DNA from: Pseudomonas sp. p1(2021b)
GTDB lineage: Bacteria > Pseudomonadota > Gammaproteobacteria > Pseudomonadales > Pseudomonadaceae
Assembly: GCF_020151015.1 (NCBI RefSeq)
Contig: NZ_CP083746.1
Coordinates: 1,393,001 to 1,457,000, forward strand
DNA length: 64,000 bases
Reading direction: 5' to 3'
In this document: piece by piece, positions 47,268 through 58,340 of the stretch
Layout: every line of letters starts with the position of its first letter
Position numbering within the stretch: the first letter of the stretch is position 1
Notes under the pieces: model-generated
Told to the model about the DNA's origin: nothing
Seen by the model: the letters and a program-made list of their open reading frames with translations, nothing else
Database searches by the model: none
Program-made: the position numbers and the translations under genes

Positions 47268-47795
47268 ATGTTGAATGACCCGATTCCACCTCACGTTGAC
47301 CCGCGCAAATTGGCTGATCGCGGCGTAACCCTCCAAGGTTCGCTGCAACTCGCTGATTTGGAAAGACTCTGCGACCCGCTTTCCGACGATGTCGGTACGG
47401 TGCAGGCGAAGTTCGATTTTGAGCGAGACGAACAGAACGCCGTGGTTATCCACAGCGAACTCGACGTCGAGGTCAAGATGGTTTGCCAGCGTTGTCTTGA
47501 GCTGGTCACCCTGCCGATCCACAGCGAATGTACGTACGCCGTGGTGAAGGAGGGTGCGAATACCCAGTCGTTGCCGAAAGGCTATGACGTGCTGGAACTG
47601 GGCGAAGATCCTTTGGATCTGCAGGCGCTGATCGAGGAAGAGCTGTTGCTCGCCCTGCCGATCGTACCTGCTCATCATCCGGAAGAATGCCAGCAGCCGG
47701 CGGGCGCCGATGAGCCCGAACCGAGCAAGGACGAGGTATCGCGGTCCAACCCGTTCAGTGTTTTGGCGCAGTTAAAGCGTGACCCAAACGTTTAG
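47268..47795 (+). CDS. yceD: YceD (DUF177) 23S rRNA accumulation protein
   Basis: 175 aa, with 'IPPHVDPRKLADRGVTLQG' at the start and the paired cysteines 'MVCQRCLELV' that mark DUF177. YceD is needed for normal 23S rRNA levels and is always next to rpmF. The C-terminal tail is acidic. The start matches the family N-terminus even though almost no leader is predicted. rpmF follows after 13 bases. Confidence 0.93.
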   Translation: MLNDPIPPHVDPRKLADRGVTLQGSLQLADLERLCDPLSDDVGTVQAKFDFERDEQNAVVIHSELDVEVKMVCQRCLELVTLPIHSECTYAVVKEGANTQSLPKGYDVLELGEDPLDLQALIEEELLLALPIVPAHHPEECQQPAGADEPEPSKDEVSRSNPFSVLAQLKRDPNV

Positions 47796-47808
47796 GAGTT
47801 AATCAATT

Positions 47809-47991
47809 ATGGCTGTTCAGCAGAACAAAAAATCCCGCTCTGCCCGTGACATGCGCCGTTCCCACGACGCCCTGTCGGAAAACGCGCTGTCCGTAGAGAG
47901 GAGCACCGGTGAAGTACACCTGCGCCACCACGTTTCGCCAGAAGGCGTATACCGTGGTCGCAAAGTGATCGACAAGGGCGCTGACGAGTAA
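47809..47991 (+). CDS. rpmF: 50S ribosomal protein L32
   Basis: 60 aa, '[20 protein letters not shown]' at the N-terminus and '[17 protein letters not shown]' near the end, the cysteine-free L32 form. Translation starts after AGGAG. It lies between yceD and plsX, the standard link of ribosome and fatty-acid genes. Confidence 0.97.
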   Translation: MAVQQNKKSRSARDMRRSHDALSENALSVERSTGEVHLRHHVSPEGVYRGRKVIDKGADE

Positions 47992-47994
47992 TCC

Positions 47995-49005
47995 TTGTCT
48001 GCTCAGATCATCGCGATCGACGCAATGGGCGGGGACTTCGGTCCCCGCAGCATTGTTCAGGCAAGTATTGCTTGCCTCTCGGCTACCCCCTCGCTGCACC
48101 TGACCCTCGTCGGTCAACCTTCCCTCCTCGAAGAACTCATCAGTGGCCTTGCAGCTGCGGATCGCGCACGCCTGCAAATTGTCGCGGCCAGTGAGGTGGT
48201 GGGTATGGACGAGCGGCCATCCCAGGCGTTGCGTGGCAAGCCTGACTCGTCGATGCGCGTCGCCCTTGAGTTGGTGCGGGACGGCAAGGCCCAGGCCTGC
48301 GTGAGCGCCGGTAACACGGGTGCCCTGATGGCCTTGTCGCGTTTCGTGCTCAAGACCTTGCCGGGCATCGACCGGCCGGCGATGGTGGCGGCGATCCCGA
48401 CCCAGGGCGGCTACTGCCAGTTGCTCGACCTGGGTGCCAATGTCGACTGCAGTGCCGAAAACCTCTACCAGTTCTCCGTGATGGGTTCCGTGGCCGCCCA
48501 GGCCCTGGGTATCCAGCGCCCGCGCGTGGCGTTGCTGAATGTCGGTACCGAGGACATCAAGGGCAACCAGCAGGTCAAGCTGGCGGCCAGCCTGCTGCAG
48601 AATGCCCGCGGCCTCAACTACATCGGTTTCGTCGAAGGCGATGGCCTGTATCGGGGTGAGGCCGACGTGGTGGTGTGCGACGGTTTCGTCGGCAACATCC
48701 TGCTCAAGTCCAGCGAGGGCCTGGCGACCATGATCGGGGCGCGCATCGAGGCGTTGTTCCGTGGGGGAGTGCTGACGCGTGCCGCCGGTGCCTTGGCCAT
48801 GCCGCTGCTCAAGCGCCTGCAGGCCGACCTGGCTCCGGCGCGACACAATGGCGCGAGCTTCCTCGGCCTGCAGGGTATCGTCATCAAGAGCCATGGCTCT
48901 GCCGGGGTGCAGGGCTTCCAGAGCGCCATCCAGCGGGCGCTGATCGAAATCCAGGAGAACCTGCCGCAACGCTTGCATGGTCGCCTGGAAGATCTCTTGC
49001 TTTAA
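47995..49005 (+). CDS. plsX: Phosphate acyltransferase PlsX
   Basis: 336 aa from a TTG start at 47995, only 3 bases after the rpmF stop, giving [16 protein letters not shown]. There is no other start that keeps the conserved '[11 protein letters not shown]' nucleotide site. Other motifs are '[11 protein letters not shown]' and '[12 protein letters not shown]'. It converts acyl-ACP to acyl-phosphate for phospholipid synthesis. The TTG and the tight spacing suggest translation by coupling to rpmF. Confidence 0.94.
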   Translation: MSAQIIAIDAMGGDFGPRSIVQASIACLSATPSLHLTLVGQPSLLEELISGLAAADRARLQIVAASEVVGMDERPSQALRGKPDSSMRVALELVRDGKAQACVSAGNTGALMALSRFVLKTLPGIDRPAMVAAIPTQGGYCQLLDLGANVDCSAENLYQFSVMGSVAAQALGIQRPRVALLNVGTEDIKGNQQVKLAASLLQNARGLNYIGFVEGDGLYRGEADVVVCDGFVGNILLKSSEGLATMIGARIEALFRGGVLTRAAGALAMPLLKRLQADLAPARHNGASFLGLQGIVIKSHGSAGVQGFQSAIQRALIEIQENLPQRLHGRLEDLLL

Positions 49006-49129
49006 TTCCCGCGGTGAAATGGTTAAATGTGACCGCTTGGTCTCTTTTCCCATCCAAGTTTTCAGTTTCCGCGTCCAGCCCTTGGCTCGACGCACCCTAT
49101 CCGACGACAAGATCATAAGGGCTTGTTCA

Positions 49130-50068
49130 ATGTCTGCATCCCTCGCATTCGTCTTTCCCGGTCAAGGCTCCCAGTCGCTGGGCATGCTCGCCGAACTCGG
49201 CGCAGAAAAGCCGGTGATCGTCGAGACCTTCAAGGAAGCTTCCGAGGCTCTGGGCTACGACCTGTGGAAGTTGGTCCAGGAAGGTCCGGAAGAACAACTC
49301 AACCAAACCGACAAGACCCAGCCGGCGATCCTCACTGCCTCTATCGCCTTGTGGCGCCTGTGGCTGGAGGAGGGCGGGGCGCGTCCGGCCTTCGTTGCTG
49401 GCCACAGCCTGGGTGAGTACAGCGCGCTGGTCGCCGCTGGCAGCCTGAGCTTGAAGGACGCCGTGCGCCTGGTCGAGCGCCGTGGCCAGTTGATGCAGGA
49501 AGCCGTGCCGGCCGGTCACGGTGCCATGGCCGCGATCCTCGGCCTGGATGACGCCGACGTAGTCGCCATCTGCGCCGAAGCGGCCGAAGACGAAGTGGTC
49601 AGCGCGGTCAACTTCAACTCGCCAGGCCAAGTCGTCATCGCCGGTAACAAGGCTGCGGTCGACCGCGCCATCGAGCTGTGCAAGGCCAAGGGTGCCAAGC
49701 GCGCGCTGCCGCTGGCGGTCAGTGTCCCGTCGCATTGCGCATTGATGAAGCCGGCTGCCGAGCGTTTTGCCGAAGCGGTCAACGCCATCGAGTGGAAGGC
49801 CCCGCAGATTCCCGTGGTGCAGAACGTCACCGCCGCGGTCGCCGCTGACCTCGCTGCCCTCAAGCAGGACCTGCTGGCCCAGCTGTACCAGCCGGTGCGT
49901 TGGGTCGAGTGCGTGCAGACCCTGGCGGCCAATGGCGCGGTCAACCTGGTCGAGTGCGGCCCGGGCAAGGTCCTGGCCGGCCTGAACAAGCGTTGCGCCG
50001 ACGGCGTGACCACCTACAACCTCAACACCCCTGACGCTGTCGCCGCCACCCGTGCGGCGCTGGCCTGA
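49130..50068 (+). CDS. fabD: Malonyl-CoA:ACP transacylase
   Basis: 312 aa. 'FVFPGQGSQSLGML' and the nucleophile Ser in 'GHSLGEYSALVAAG' are visible, with the catalytic His in 'VPSHCALM'. It loads malonyl groups onto ACP. The ATG at 49130 follows ATAAGGGC. It stands 124 bases after plsX and 16 before fabG. Confidence 0.96.
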   Translation: MSASLAFVFPGQGSQSLGMLAELGAEKPVIVETFKEASEALGYDLWKLVQEGPEEQLNQTDKTQPAILTASIALWRLWLEEGGARPAFVAGHSLGEYSALVAAGSLSLKDAVRLVERRGQLMQEAVPAGHGAMAAILGLDDADVVAICAEAAEDEVVSAVNFNSPGQVVIAGNKAAVDRAIELCKAKGAKRALPLAVSVPSHCALMKPAAERFAEAVNAIEWKAPQIPVVQNVTAAVAADLAALKQDLLAQLYQPVRWVECVQTLAANGAVNLVECGPGKVLAGLNKRCADGVTTYNLNTPDAVAATRAALA

Positions 50069-50084
50069 AATTGGAGAAGCTTGC

Positions 50085-50825
50085 ATGAGCCTGCAAGGTA
50101 AAGTCGCACTGGTCACCGGCGCCAGCCGTGGTATCGGCCAGGCCATCGCCCTCGAGCTGGGCCGCCAGGGCGCGACCGTGATCGGCACCGCCACCTCGGC
50201 TTCGGGCGCAGAGCGTATCGCCGCCACCCTGAAGGAGCACGGTATCACGGGCACCGGCATGGAACTGAACGTGACCAGCGCCGAGTCCGTGGACGCCGTG
50301 CTGGCCGCCATCGGCGAGCAGTTCGGTGCGCCGGCCATCTTGGTCAACAATGCCGGTATCACCCGTGACAACCTCATGCTGCGCATGAAGGACGACGAGT
50401 GGTTCGACGTGATCGACACCAACCTGAACAGCCTCTACCGTCTGTCCAAGGGTGTGCTGCGTGGCATGACCAAGGCGCGTTGGGGTCGTATCATCAGCAT
50501 CGGCTCGGTCGTCGGTGCCATGGGCAACGCCGGCCAGGCCAACTATGCCGCCGCCAAGGCCGGCCTGGAAGGTTTCAGCCGCGCCCTGGCGCGTGAAGTG
50601 GGCTCGCGCGGCATCACCGTCAACTCGGTGACCCCGGGCTTCATCGACACCGACATGACCCGCGAGCTGCCAGAAGCGCAGCGTGAAGCGCTGCAGACCC
50701 AGATTCCGCTGGGTCGCCTGGGCCAGGCCGAGGAGATCGCCAAGGTGGTTTCCTTCCTGGCATCCGAAGGCGCGGGCTACGTTACCGGCGCCACCGTGCC
50801 GGTCAACGGCGGGATGTACATGTAA
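50085..50825 (+). CDS. fabG: 3-oxoacyl-ACP reductase FabG
   Basis: 246-aa short-chain dehydrogenase. NADPH site 'VTGASRGIGQAIA', 'NNAGITRDNLM', and the catalytic Ser-Tyr-Lys in 'GSVVGAMGNAGQANYAAAKAG'. It reduces 3-oxoacyl-ACP in fatty-acid elongation. The start follows GGAG. The acpP promoter region follows. Confidence 0.96.
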   Translation: MSLQGKVALVTGASRGIGQAIALELGRQGATVIGTATSASGAERIAATLKEHGITGTGMELNVTSAESVDAVLAAIGEQFGAPAILVNNAGITRDNLMLRMKDDEWFDVIDTNLNSLYRLSKGVLRGMTKARWGRIISIGSVVGAMGNAGQANYAAAKAGLEGFSRALAREVGSRGITVNSVTPGFIDTDMTRELPEAQREALQTQIPLGRLGQAEEIAKVVSFLASEGAGYVTGATVPVNGGMYM

Positions 50826-51028
50826 AAACCCAGTGCGATGTGACGGATTGCTTCAAAAAAGAGTCATACACGAAGCCTAAAATCCGTTATAAAGCTGCAA
50901 CCAGATTCCAGGCAGAGGGTGGAGTGACTGGGTGAACGGCGCGTTGCGCTTGAAAAGCAGGCGTCTTTCTATAAACTTGGTCACCGGCCAGCTGCCTGAC
51001 ATATGTCCATTAGGAGTGAAAACTAGGT

Positions 51029-51265
51029 ATGAGCACCATCGAAGAACGCGTCAAGAAAATCGTCGCCGAGCAACTGGGCGTCAAGGAAGAGGAAGTGACT
51101 GCCGAGAAGTCCTTCGTCGATGACCTGGGTGCCGATTCGCTTGACACCGTTGAGCTGGTGATGGCTCTGGAAGAGGAATTCGAGACCGAAATCCCTGACG
51201 AAGAAGCCGAGAAGATCACTACCGTTCAAGCTGCAATCGACTACGTCAAAAGCCACCAGGCCTAA
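51029..51265 (+). CDS. acpP: Acyl carrier protein
   Basis: 78-aa acidic protein with the phosphopantetheine Ser in '[15 protein letters not shown]'. It carries acyl chains through synthesis. It has a 203-base upstream region, enough for its own promoter, and a strong terminator after it, so it is probably expressed above its neighbours. The start follows AGGAG. Confidence 0.98.
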   Translation: MSTIEERVKKIVAEQLGVKEEEVTAEKSFVDDLGADSLDTVELVMALEEEFETEIPDEEAEKITTVQAAIDYVKSHQA

Positions 51266-51293
51266 GACGCAGTAGTCGACGCTTCTTGTCGGG

Positions 51294-51329
51294 AAAAACC
51301 GCACTGCCTTTGCCGGCGTGCGGTTTTTT
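51294..51329 (+). terminator. Intrinsic terminator after acpP
   Basis: Stem AAAAACCGCAC / GTGCGGTTTTTT with a 13-base loop and a T-run, 28 bases after the stop. Confidence 0.88.
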
Positions 51330-51418
51330 CTTTGCGAGCCCCCAGAGCCTGTTGCATTGCATTTCGTCGCCATTGAATGCAATGGCAAGAGACTCTGTTA
51401 TCAGAAGAGGAGAGTACT

Positions 51419-52663
51419 GTGTCGCGTAGACGCGTCGTGGTCACCGGTATGGGTATGCTGTCGCCACTGGGTACCGATGTACCGAGCACCTGGCAGGGCA
51501 TTCTGGCTGGCCGCAGTGGCATTGGGCCGATCGAACACACGGACCTGTCTGCCTATACCACCCGTTTTGGCGGCTCGGTGAAAGGCTTCGAGGTCGAGCA
51601 ATACCTGTCGGCCAAAGAGGCCCGCAAGCTTGACCTGTTCATTCAGTACGGCCTGGCGGCCGGTTTCCAGGCGGTGCGCAACGCTGGCCTGGAAGTCACC
51701 GACGCCAACCGTGAGCGCATCGGCGTGGCCATGGGCTCGGGCATCGGCGGCCTGACCAATATCGAGGAAACCAGCCGGACCCTGCATGACCAGGGCCCAC
51801 GGCGGATTTCGCCGTTCTTCGTGCCTGGCTCGATCATCAACATGATCTCCGGCTTCCTGTCGATCCATCTGGGGTTGCAGGGCCCGAACTACGCCATTTC
51901 CACGGCCTGCACCACCGGCACCCACTGCATCGGCATGGCCGCGCGCAACATCGCCTACGGCGAGGCCGACGTGATGATCGGCGGCGGCGCCGAAATGGCG
52001 GCCTGCGGCCTGGGCATGGGTGGTTTCGGAGCCTCCCGCGCGCTGTCGACCCGCAATGACGAACCGACCCGCGCCAGCCGCCCGTGGGACAAGGGCCGCG
52101 ACGGTTTCGTGCTGTCCGACGGTGCGGGTGCCCTGGTGCTCGAGGAGCTCGAGCACGCCAAGGCCCGAGGCGCGACGATCTATGCCGAGCTGGTCGGTTT
52201 CGGCATGAGCGGTGATGCCTACCACATGACCTCGCCACCCGATACCGGTGACGGCGCCGCACGTTGCATGGTCAATGCGCTGCGCGATGCCGGCATCGCC
52301 CCCGAGGCGGTCAGCTACATCAACGCCCATGGCACCTCGACCCCGGCTGGCGACATCGCCGAAGTGGCCGCGATCAAGAAGGTGTTCGGCGAGCATGCCT
52401 ACAAGCTGGCGGTCAGCTCGACCAAGTCGATGACCGGCCACCTGCTGGGCGCCGCGGGCGCGGTGGAGGCGATCTTCAGCGTGCTGGCGATCAACAGCCA
52501 GATGGCGCCGCCGACCATCAACCTGGACGAACCGGACGAAGGTTGCGACCTGGACTTCGTGCCCCACGAAGCCCGCAGCATGCCGATCGACGTGGTGCTG
52601 TCCAACTCCTTCGGCTTTGGCGGAACCAACGGTTCGCTGGTATTCCGCCGGTTCGTCGGCTGA
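51419..52663 (+). CDS. fabF: 3-oxoacyl-ACP synthase II
   Basis: 414 aa from GTG ([16 protein letters not shown]), 7 bases after AGAGGAGAG. The active Cys lies in '[12 protein letters not shown]', the catalytic His in '[11 protein letters not shown]' and '[12 protein letters not shown]', and the C-terminal '[14 protein letters not shown]' completes the KAS II pattern. It condenses malonyl-ACP with acyl-ACP. Its stop overlaps the pabC start. Confidence 0.96.
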   Translation: MSRRRVVVTGMGMLSPLGTDVPSTWQGILAGRSGIGPIEHTDLSAYTTRFGGSVKGFEVEQYLSAKEARKLDLFIQYGLAAGFQAVRNAGLEVTDANRERIGVAMGSGIGGLTNIEETSRTLHDQGPRRISPFFVPGSIINMISGFLSIHLGLQGPNYAISTACTTGTHCIGMAARNIAYGEADVMIGGGAEMAACGLGMGGFGASRALSTRNDEPTRASRPWDKGRDGFVLSDGAGALVLEELEHAKARGATIYAELVGFGMSGDAYHMTSPPDTGDGAARCMVNALRDAGIAPEAVSYINAHGTSTPAGDIAEVAAIKKVFGEHAYKLAVSSTKSMTGHLLGAAGAVEAIFSVLAINSQMAPPTINLDEPDEGCDLDFVPHEARSMPIDVVLSNSFGFGGTNGSLVFRRFVG

Positions 52664-53484
52664 TGCACAGCTGGATCGACGGCCAGCCCGCTGCTGCACT
52701 CAACCTGCAGAATCGCGGCCTGGCCTACGGCGATGGGCTGTTCGAGACCATCGCCGTGCGTGCCGGCAGGCCCAGCCTGCTCACGCAGCACCTCGACCGC
52801 CTGGCGCTGGGTTGCCAGCGCCTGGCGATCGAAGCTGACCTGTCTGTTGTCCGTAACGAAATCATCGCCTATGCCCGCCAACTCGGCGAAGGCGTGGCCA
52901 AGCTGATCCTTACCCGTGGCGATAGCCTGCGTGGCTACGCCCCCATGGTGGGCGCCGCGCCCCGGCGCATTCTCCAGGGCAGCCCGTTGCCCGCCTACCC
53001 GAAGGAACACGCCGAACAGGGCGTACACCTGTTCGATTGCCAGACCCGTCTGGCCGAACAGCCGCTGTTGGCCGGCCTCAAGCACCTCAACCGCCTGGAA
53101 CAGGTACTGGCCAGAAGCGAATGGCAGGGTGGCGAATATGCCGAAGGGCTGATGCGTGACATGCACGGGCGGTTGATCGAGGGCGTCTACAGCAACCTCT
53201 TCCTGGTCCGCGACGGCGAGCTGTTGACGGCCGACCTCAATCGTTGCGGCGTGGCGGGCGTCATGCGTGCGGCGTTGCTGGAGCAGGCCGCAGCCCTGGG
53301 CATCACGGCCCAAGTGCGCGACCTGGCGCTCGACGACCTGAAACAGGCCGACGAAGTGTTCCTGTGCAACAGCGTCTATGGTGTATGGCCGGTGCGTACA
53401 TTTTCTGCCTTGAAGCTCGACTGGCCGCCAGGCCCACTCACCCGTAAACTGCAGGCCGTTGCCCGTACGTTACTGGAAACCTGA
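52663..53484 (+). CDS. pabC: Aminodeoxychorismate lyase
   Basis: 273-aa fold-type IV PLP enzyme. 'NRGLAYGDGLFETI' and the PLP Lys in 'GLKHLNRLEQVLAR' are visible, with the conserved 'EGVYSNLFLV' and 'NSVYGVWPV'. It releases 4-aminobenzoate for folate. It is translationally coupled to fabF (shared base) and followed by mltG after 3 bases. Confidence 0.93.
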   Translation: MHSWIDGQPAAALNLQNRGLAYGDGLFETIAVRAGRPSLLTQHLDRLALGCQRLAIEADLSVVRNEIIAYARQLGEGVAKLILTRGDSLRGYAPMVGAAPRRILQGSPLPAYPKEHAEQGVHLFDCQTRLAEQPLLAGLKHLNRLEQVLARSEWQGGEYAEGLMRDMHGRLIEGVYSNLFLVRDGELLTADLNRCGVAGVMRAALLEQAAALGITAQVRDLALDDLKQADEVFLCNSVYGVWPVRTFSALKLDWPPGPLTRKLQAVARTLLET

Positions 53485-53487
53485 TTC

Positions 53488-54669
53488 GTGAGACGTAAAT
53501 TCCTGCTGCTGCTGGAAATGGGGTTGATCCTCGCTGGCCTGGCCTTCGGCTGGTCGGCCTGGAAGGTCAACTCAGTCCTGGAGCAGCCCCTGCACGTGAC
53601 GCAGGAGCAACTGCTCGACGTGCCCACTGGCACCACGCCCAATCGCATGTTCTATCGCATGCAGAACGAGGGCCTGCTGGACGACGCCATCTGGTTGCGC
53701 CTGTACTGGCGCTTCAACATGGCCGGCACCCCCTTGCACACCGGCGAATACCGCCTCACCCCTGGCATGACTGTGGCCGAGCTGTTCGATGCCTGGCGCC
53801 GTGCCGACGTGGTGCAATACAACCTGACCCTGGTCGAAGGCTGGACCTTCCGCCAGGTGCGTGCTGCGGTCGCCAAGCATGAAAAGATCAAGCACACCCT
53901 CGACGGGCTGTCCGACGCGCAGGTGATGGAAAAGCTTGGCCATACCGGGGTGTTTCCCGAAGGCCGCTTCTTCCCTGATACCTACCGCTTCGTGCGCGGC
54001 ATGAGTGATGTCGAACTGCTGCAGCAGGCCTACATGCGCCTGGAGGAAGTACTCGCCAAGGAATGGGCCGAGCGCGCCACCGACCTGCCGTACCGCGACC
54101 CGTACCAGGCGCTGATCATGGCGTCGCTGGTGGAGAAGGAAACCGGTATTCCCCAGGAACGCGGGCAGATCGCCGGGGTGTTCGTGCGCCGCCTGCGTCT
54201 GGGCATGATGCTGCAGACCGACCCGACCGTGATCTACGGCATGGGCGAGCGCTACAACGGCCGCATCACCCGCGCCGACCTGCGCGAGCCGACGCCCTAC
54301 AACACCTACACCATGACCGGGTTGCCGCCGACACCGATCGCCATGGTCGGCCGCGAGGCCATCCATGCCGCGCTGAACCCCGCCAACGGCTCCAGCCTGT
54401 ACTTCGTCGCTCGCGGCGACGGCAGCCATGTGTTCTCCGATGACCTGGACGACCACAACAGCGCCGTGCGGGAGTTCCAGCTCAAGCGTCGCAGTGACTA
54501 CCGCTCGAGCCCCGCGCCCCAAGCGCAACCAGGCGCTGGCGAGCAGGCGCCGGTCGAGCCTGCGCCACCTGCCAGCGGGCCATCAGGCGAAGGCCTGGCG
54601 CCCGAAGGTGATGCGCCTGCCAGCGAACCCGCGCCGGCCGAGACGCCGGCTCCCGACGAACAACAGTAA
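53488..54669 (+). CDS. mltG: Endolytic murein transglycosylase MltG
   Basis: 393 aa from GTG. One membrane anchor (about 5-25) is followed by a LysM-like part and the YceG domain with 'LVEGWTFRQVRAAVAKHE', 'EGRFFPDTYRF', catalytic Glu in 'ASLVEKETGIPQERGQIAGV' and 'TPYNTYTMTGLPPTPIAMVG'. It cuts nascent glycan strands at the inner membrane. The last 55-60 residues are a Pro/Ala/Glu-rich low-complexity tail that extends beyond the core domain. Confidence 0.94.
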   Translation: MRRKFLLLLEMGLILAGLAFGWSAWKVNSVLEQPLHVTQEQLLDVPTGTTPNRMFYRMQNEGLLDDAIWLRLYWRFNMAGTPLHTGEYRLTPGMTVAELFDAWRRADVVQYNLTLVEGWTFRQVRAAVAKHEKIKHTLDGLSDAQVMEKLGHTGVFPEGRFFPDTYRFVRGMSDVELLQQAYMRLEEVLAKEWAERATDLPYRDPYQALIMASLVEKETGIPQERGQIAGVFVRRLRLGMMLQTDPTVIYGMGERYNGRITRADLREPTPYNTYTMTGLPPTPIAMVGREAIHAALNPANGSSLYFVARGDGSHVFSDDLDDHNSAVREFQLKRRSDYRSSPAPQAQPGAGEQAPVEPAPPASGPSGEGLAPEGDAPASEPAPAETPAPDEQQ

Positions 54670-56290
<1,621 letters not shown>

Positions 56291-56326
56291 TTCCTCTTTC
56301 GTTTCCTTCATGTGTGCCGTAATCCC

Positions 56327-57109
56327 ATGCTCGTAGATTCCCATTGCCACCTCGACCGACTTGACCTGAGCGCCCATGGTGGCTCCCTCGATGCTGCCCT
56401 GCAAGCCGCCCGCGAACGGGGCGTGGGGCATTTCCTGTGCATCGGCGTGAGCGCCGACAATGCTGGGGCGGTCAAGGCCCTGAGCGAGCGATACGCTGAC
56501 GTGGATTGTTCGGTAGGTGTGCACCCGCTGGACCTGGCGCCCGGTGAAACGCCAGCGCTGGAATGGTTGTTGCGCGAGCTGGCCCACCCGCACGTGGTGG
56601 CCATCGGCGAGACTGGCCTGGACTACCACTACGAGCCTGAGGCCGCTGAGCTGCAGCAGGCCTCCTTCCGTCTGCACCTGGAAGCCTCGCGCCAGACCGG
56701 CAAGCCGGTGATCGTCCACACCCGCGCGGCGCGGGCCGATACCTTGGCCCTGCTGCGCGAGGCCGGCCTGCCGCAAGCTGGCGTGCTGCACTGCTTCACC
56801 GAGGACTGGGACATGGCCCGGGCCGCGCTGGACCTGGGCTACTACATTTCATTGTCGGGTATCGTCACCTTCCGCAATGCCGACGCCCTGCGCGAGGTGG
56901 CCCGCCAGGTCCCGGCCGACCGCCTGCTGGTGGAAACCGACTCGCCGTACCTTGCGCCGATCCCGTACCGCGGCAAGCCGAACCTGCCGCAGTATGTGCG
57001 CGAAGTGGCCGAATACGTGGCTTCGCTGCGTGGGGTGAGCTATGCGCAGCTGGCCGAGCAGACCACGGCCAACTTCAAGCGCTTGTTCCCGTTGGCGCGG
57101 GTGGCCTGA
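56327..57109 (+). CDS. tatD: TatD-family metal-dependent hydrolase
   Basis: 260 aa from the ATG giving MLVDSHCHLDRL. Metal ligands are visible in 'DSHCHLD', 'IGETGLDYHYE', 'VIVHTRAA', 'LHCFTEDW' and 'VETDSPYLAP'. The family includes 3'-5' exonucleases and D-aminoacyl-tRNA deacylase-like enzymes; the exact substrate is open. It is followed by the convergent sRNA gene rgsA. Confidence 0.93.
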   Translation: MLVDSHCHLDRLDLSAHGGSLDAALQAARERGVGHFLCIGVSADNAGAVKALSERYADVDCSVGVHPLDLAPGETPALEWLLRELAHPHVVAIGETGLDYHYEPEAAELQQASFRLHLEASRQTGKPVIVHTRAARADTLALLREAGLPQAGVLHCFTEDWDMARAALDLGYYISLSGIVTFRNADALREVARQVPADRLLVETDSPYLAPIPYRGKPNLPQYVREVAEYVASLRGVSYAQLAEQTTANFKRLFPLARVA

Positions 57110-57163
57110 TTCCCTGCCGGTGCTTGGCGCCCGCCTCCAGAGGCAAGCACCTGTTCCGCGGGC

Positions 57164-57283
57164 AAAAAAAACCCGGGTTCTGGGGGGGGAATCCGGGTTA
57201 AGACCATTAGGAGTAAAACAAAGGTACCGCGGTCCCTGGGCACCTTTATTGACGCGCCACTTGGGGGGATGCGCCGCGCCAAC
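57164..57283 (-). ncRNA. rgsA: Small RNA RgsA (P16 family), RpoS-dependent
   Basis: On the minus strand a strong terminator (ACCCGG-type arms, GGATTCCCCCCCCAGAACC loop region, then eight T at 57164-57171) is preceded by a G/C hairpin around 57216-57246 and by CGATACTT at 57289-57296, which fits an RpoS -10 box. A start near 57283 gives about 120 nt. RgsA of P. aeruginosa (PA2958.1) is a GacA/RpoS-regulated sRNA of this size in the same place beside tatD (established knowledge). Ends are predicted, not mapped. Confidence 0.75.
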
Positions 57284-57286
57284 ACT

Positions 57287-57298
57287 CCAAGTATCGAT
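57287..57298 (-). promoter_or_regulatory. RpoS-type -10 box of rgsA
   Basis: CGATACTT on the minus strand (57289-57296) resembles the extended -10 preferred by RpoS (CTAYRCTT). No good -35 is seen, as usual for RpoS promoters. The rest of the gap to 57526 holds the upstream region of the TetR gene. Confidence 0.55.
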
Positions 57299-57526
57299 CA
57301 GGTTTGGCACAGTGCCAGCGACAACTGGTCGTTTTTTAAACAGATTTGGAATACACCTGGAAACCATAGGGTCTTCCCTGCATGTCCAAAGGGACAAACG
57401 GTTACTCTTCACGCCGCCTGGATTACGCTCGACACGCACCGTGATACATAGAAGCGAGGATGATCCGTGCATTTTCCTGCAAGTTAGGCATAATAAACCG
57501 CTTCGATTGTCCATCCAGTCCTTCCT

Positions 57527-58162
57527 ATGCAGAAAGAACCTCGTAAGGTCCGTGAGTTTCGCCGCCGCGAACAAGAGATCCTCGATACCGCGCTCAAGCT
57601 GTTTCTCGAGCAAGGTGAAGACAGCGTCACCGTCGAGATGATCGCCGACGCCGTGGGTATCGGCAAAGGCACGATCTACAAGCACTTCAAGTCCAAGGCC
57701 GAGATCTACCTGCGCCTGATGCTCGACTATGAACGCGACCTCAACGCCCTGTTGCACTCGGACGACGTCGACCGCGACAAGGAAGCCCTGTCGCGCGCCT
57801 ATTTTGAGTTCCGCATGCGTGACCCGCAGCGTTACCGGTTGTTCGACCGCCTGGAAGAAAAGGTCGTCAAGGGCAACCAGGTGCCAGAGATGGTCGAGGA
57901 GCTGCACCGCATCCGCGCCTCCAACTTCGATCGCCTCACCCTGTTGATCAAGGGCCGTATCAGCGAGGGCAAGCTCGAGGACGTACCGCCTTATTTCCAC
58001 TACTGTGCCGCATGGGCGTTGGTGCACGGCGCCGTGGCACTGTATCACTCGCCGTTCTGGAGCAATGTGCTGGAGGATCAGGAAGGCTTCTTCCAGTTCC
58101 TCATGGACATTGGCGTGCGCATGGGCAACAAGCGCAAGCGCGACCCGGAGATCGCGAACTAG
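57527..58162 (+). CDS. TetR-family transcriptional regulator
   Basis: 211 aa. The N-terminal helix-turn-helix has 'ILDTALKLFLEQGEDSVTVE' and 'AVGIGKGTIYKHFKSKAEIY'. The C-terminal ligand domain has 'FHYCAAWALVHGAVALYHSP'. It corresponds to PA2957 of P. aeruginosa by position. No operator palindrome is obvious. The ligand and targets are unknown. Confidence 0.88.
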   Translation: MQKEPRKVREFRRREQEILDTALKLFLEQGEDSVTVEMIADAVGIGKGTIYKHFKSKAEIYLRLMLDYERDLNALLHSDDVDRDKEALSRAYFEFRMRDPQRYRLFDRLEEKVVKGNQVPEMVEELHRIRASNFDRLTLLIKGRISEGKLEDVPPYFHYCAAWALVHGAVALYHSPFWSNVLEDQEGFFQFLMDIGVRMGNKRKRDPEIAN

Positions 58163-58202
58163 AGCATCGCGATACAAGTCGCTCCTGCAGGCCTGGTACA
58201 TC

Positions 58203-58245
58203 TGTAGGAGCGGCCTTGTGCCGCGAAAGGCTGCATCGCAGCCTC
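58203..58245. repeat. REP element, second type
   Basis: 'TGTAGGAGCGGCCTTGTGCC' followed by GCGAAAGGCTGCATCGCAGCC is the inverse of the copies at 46527 and 60556. Confidence 0.75.
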
Positions 58246-58340
58246 CGTTCGCCCGTCGGCCAGAAGTTGGGGCTTGCAAAAACCTGATTTATGAGTCAGG
58301 TTTTGCCAGCCCGATTCATCCGTGCCGGAGTCACCCACCC

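Noticed and set aside
57119..57151. Plus-strand terminator for tatD (GGTGCTTG / CAAGCACC)
   Set aside because: The loop is long and no T-run follows on the plus strand, so I do not list it as a terminator.
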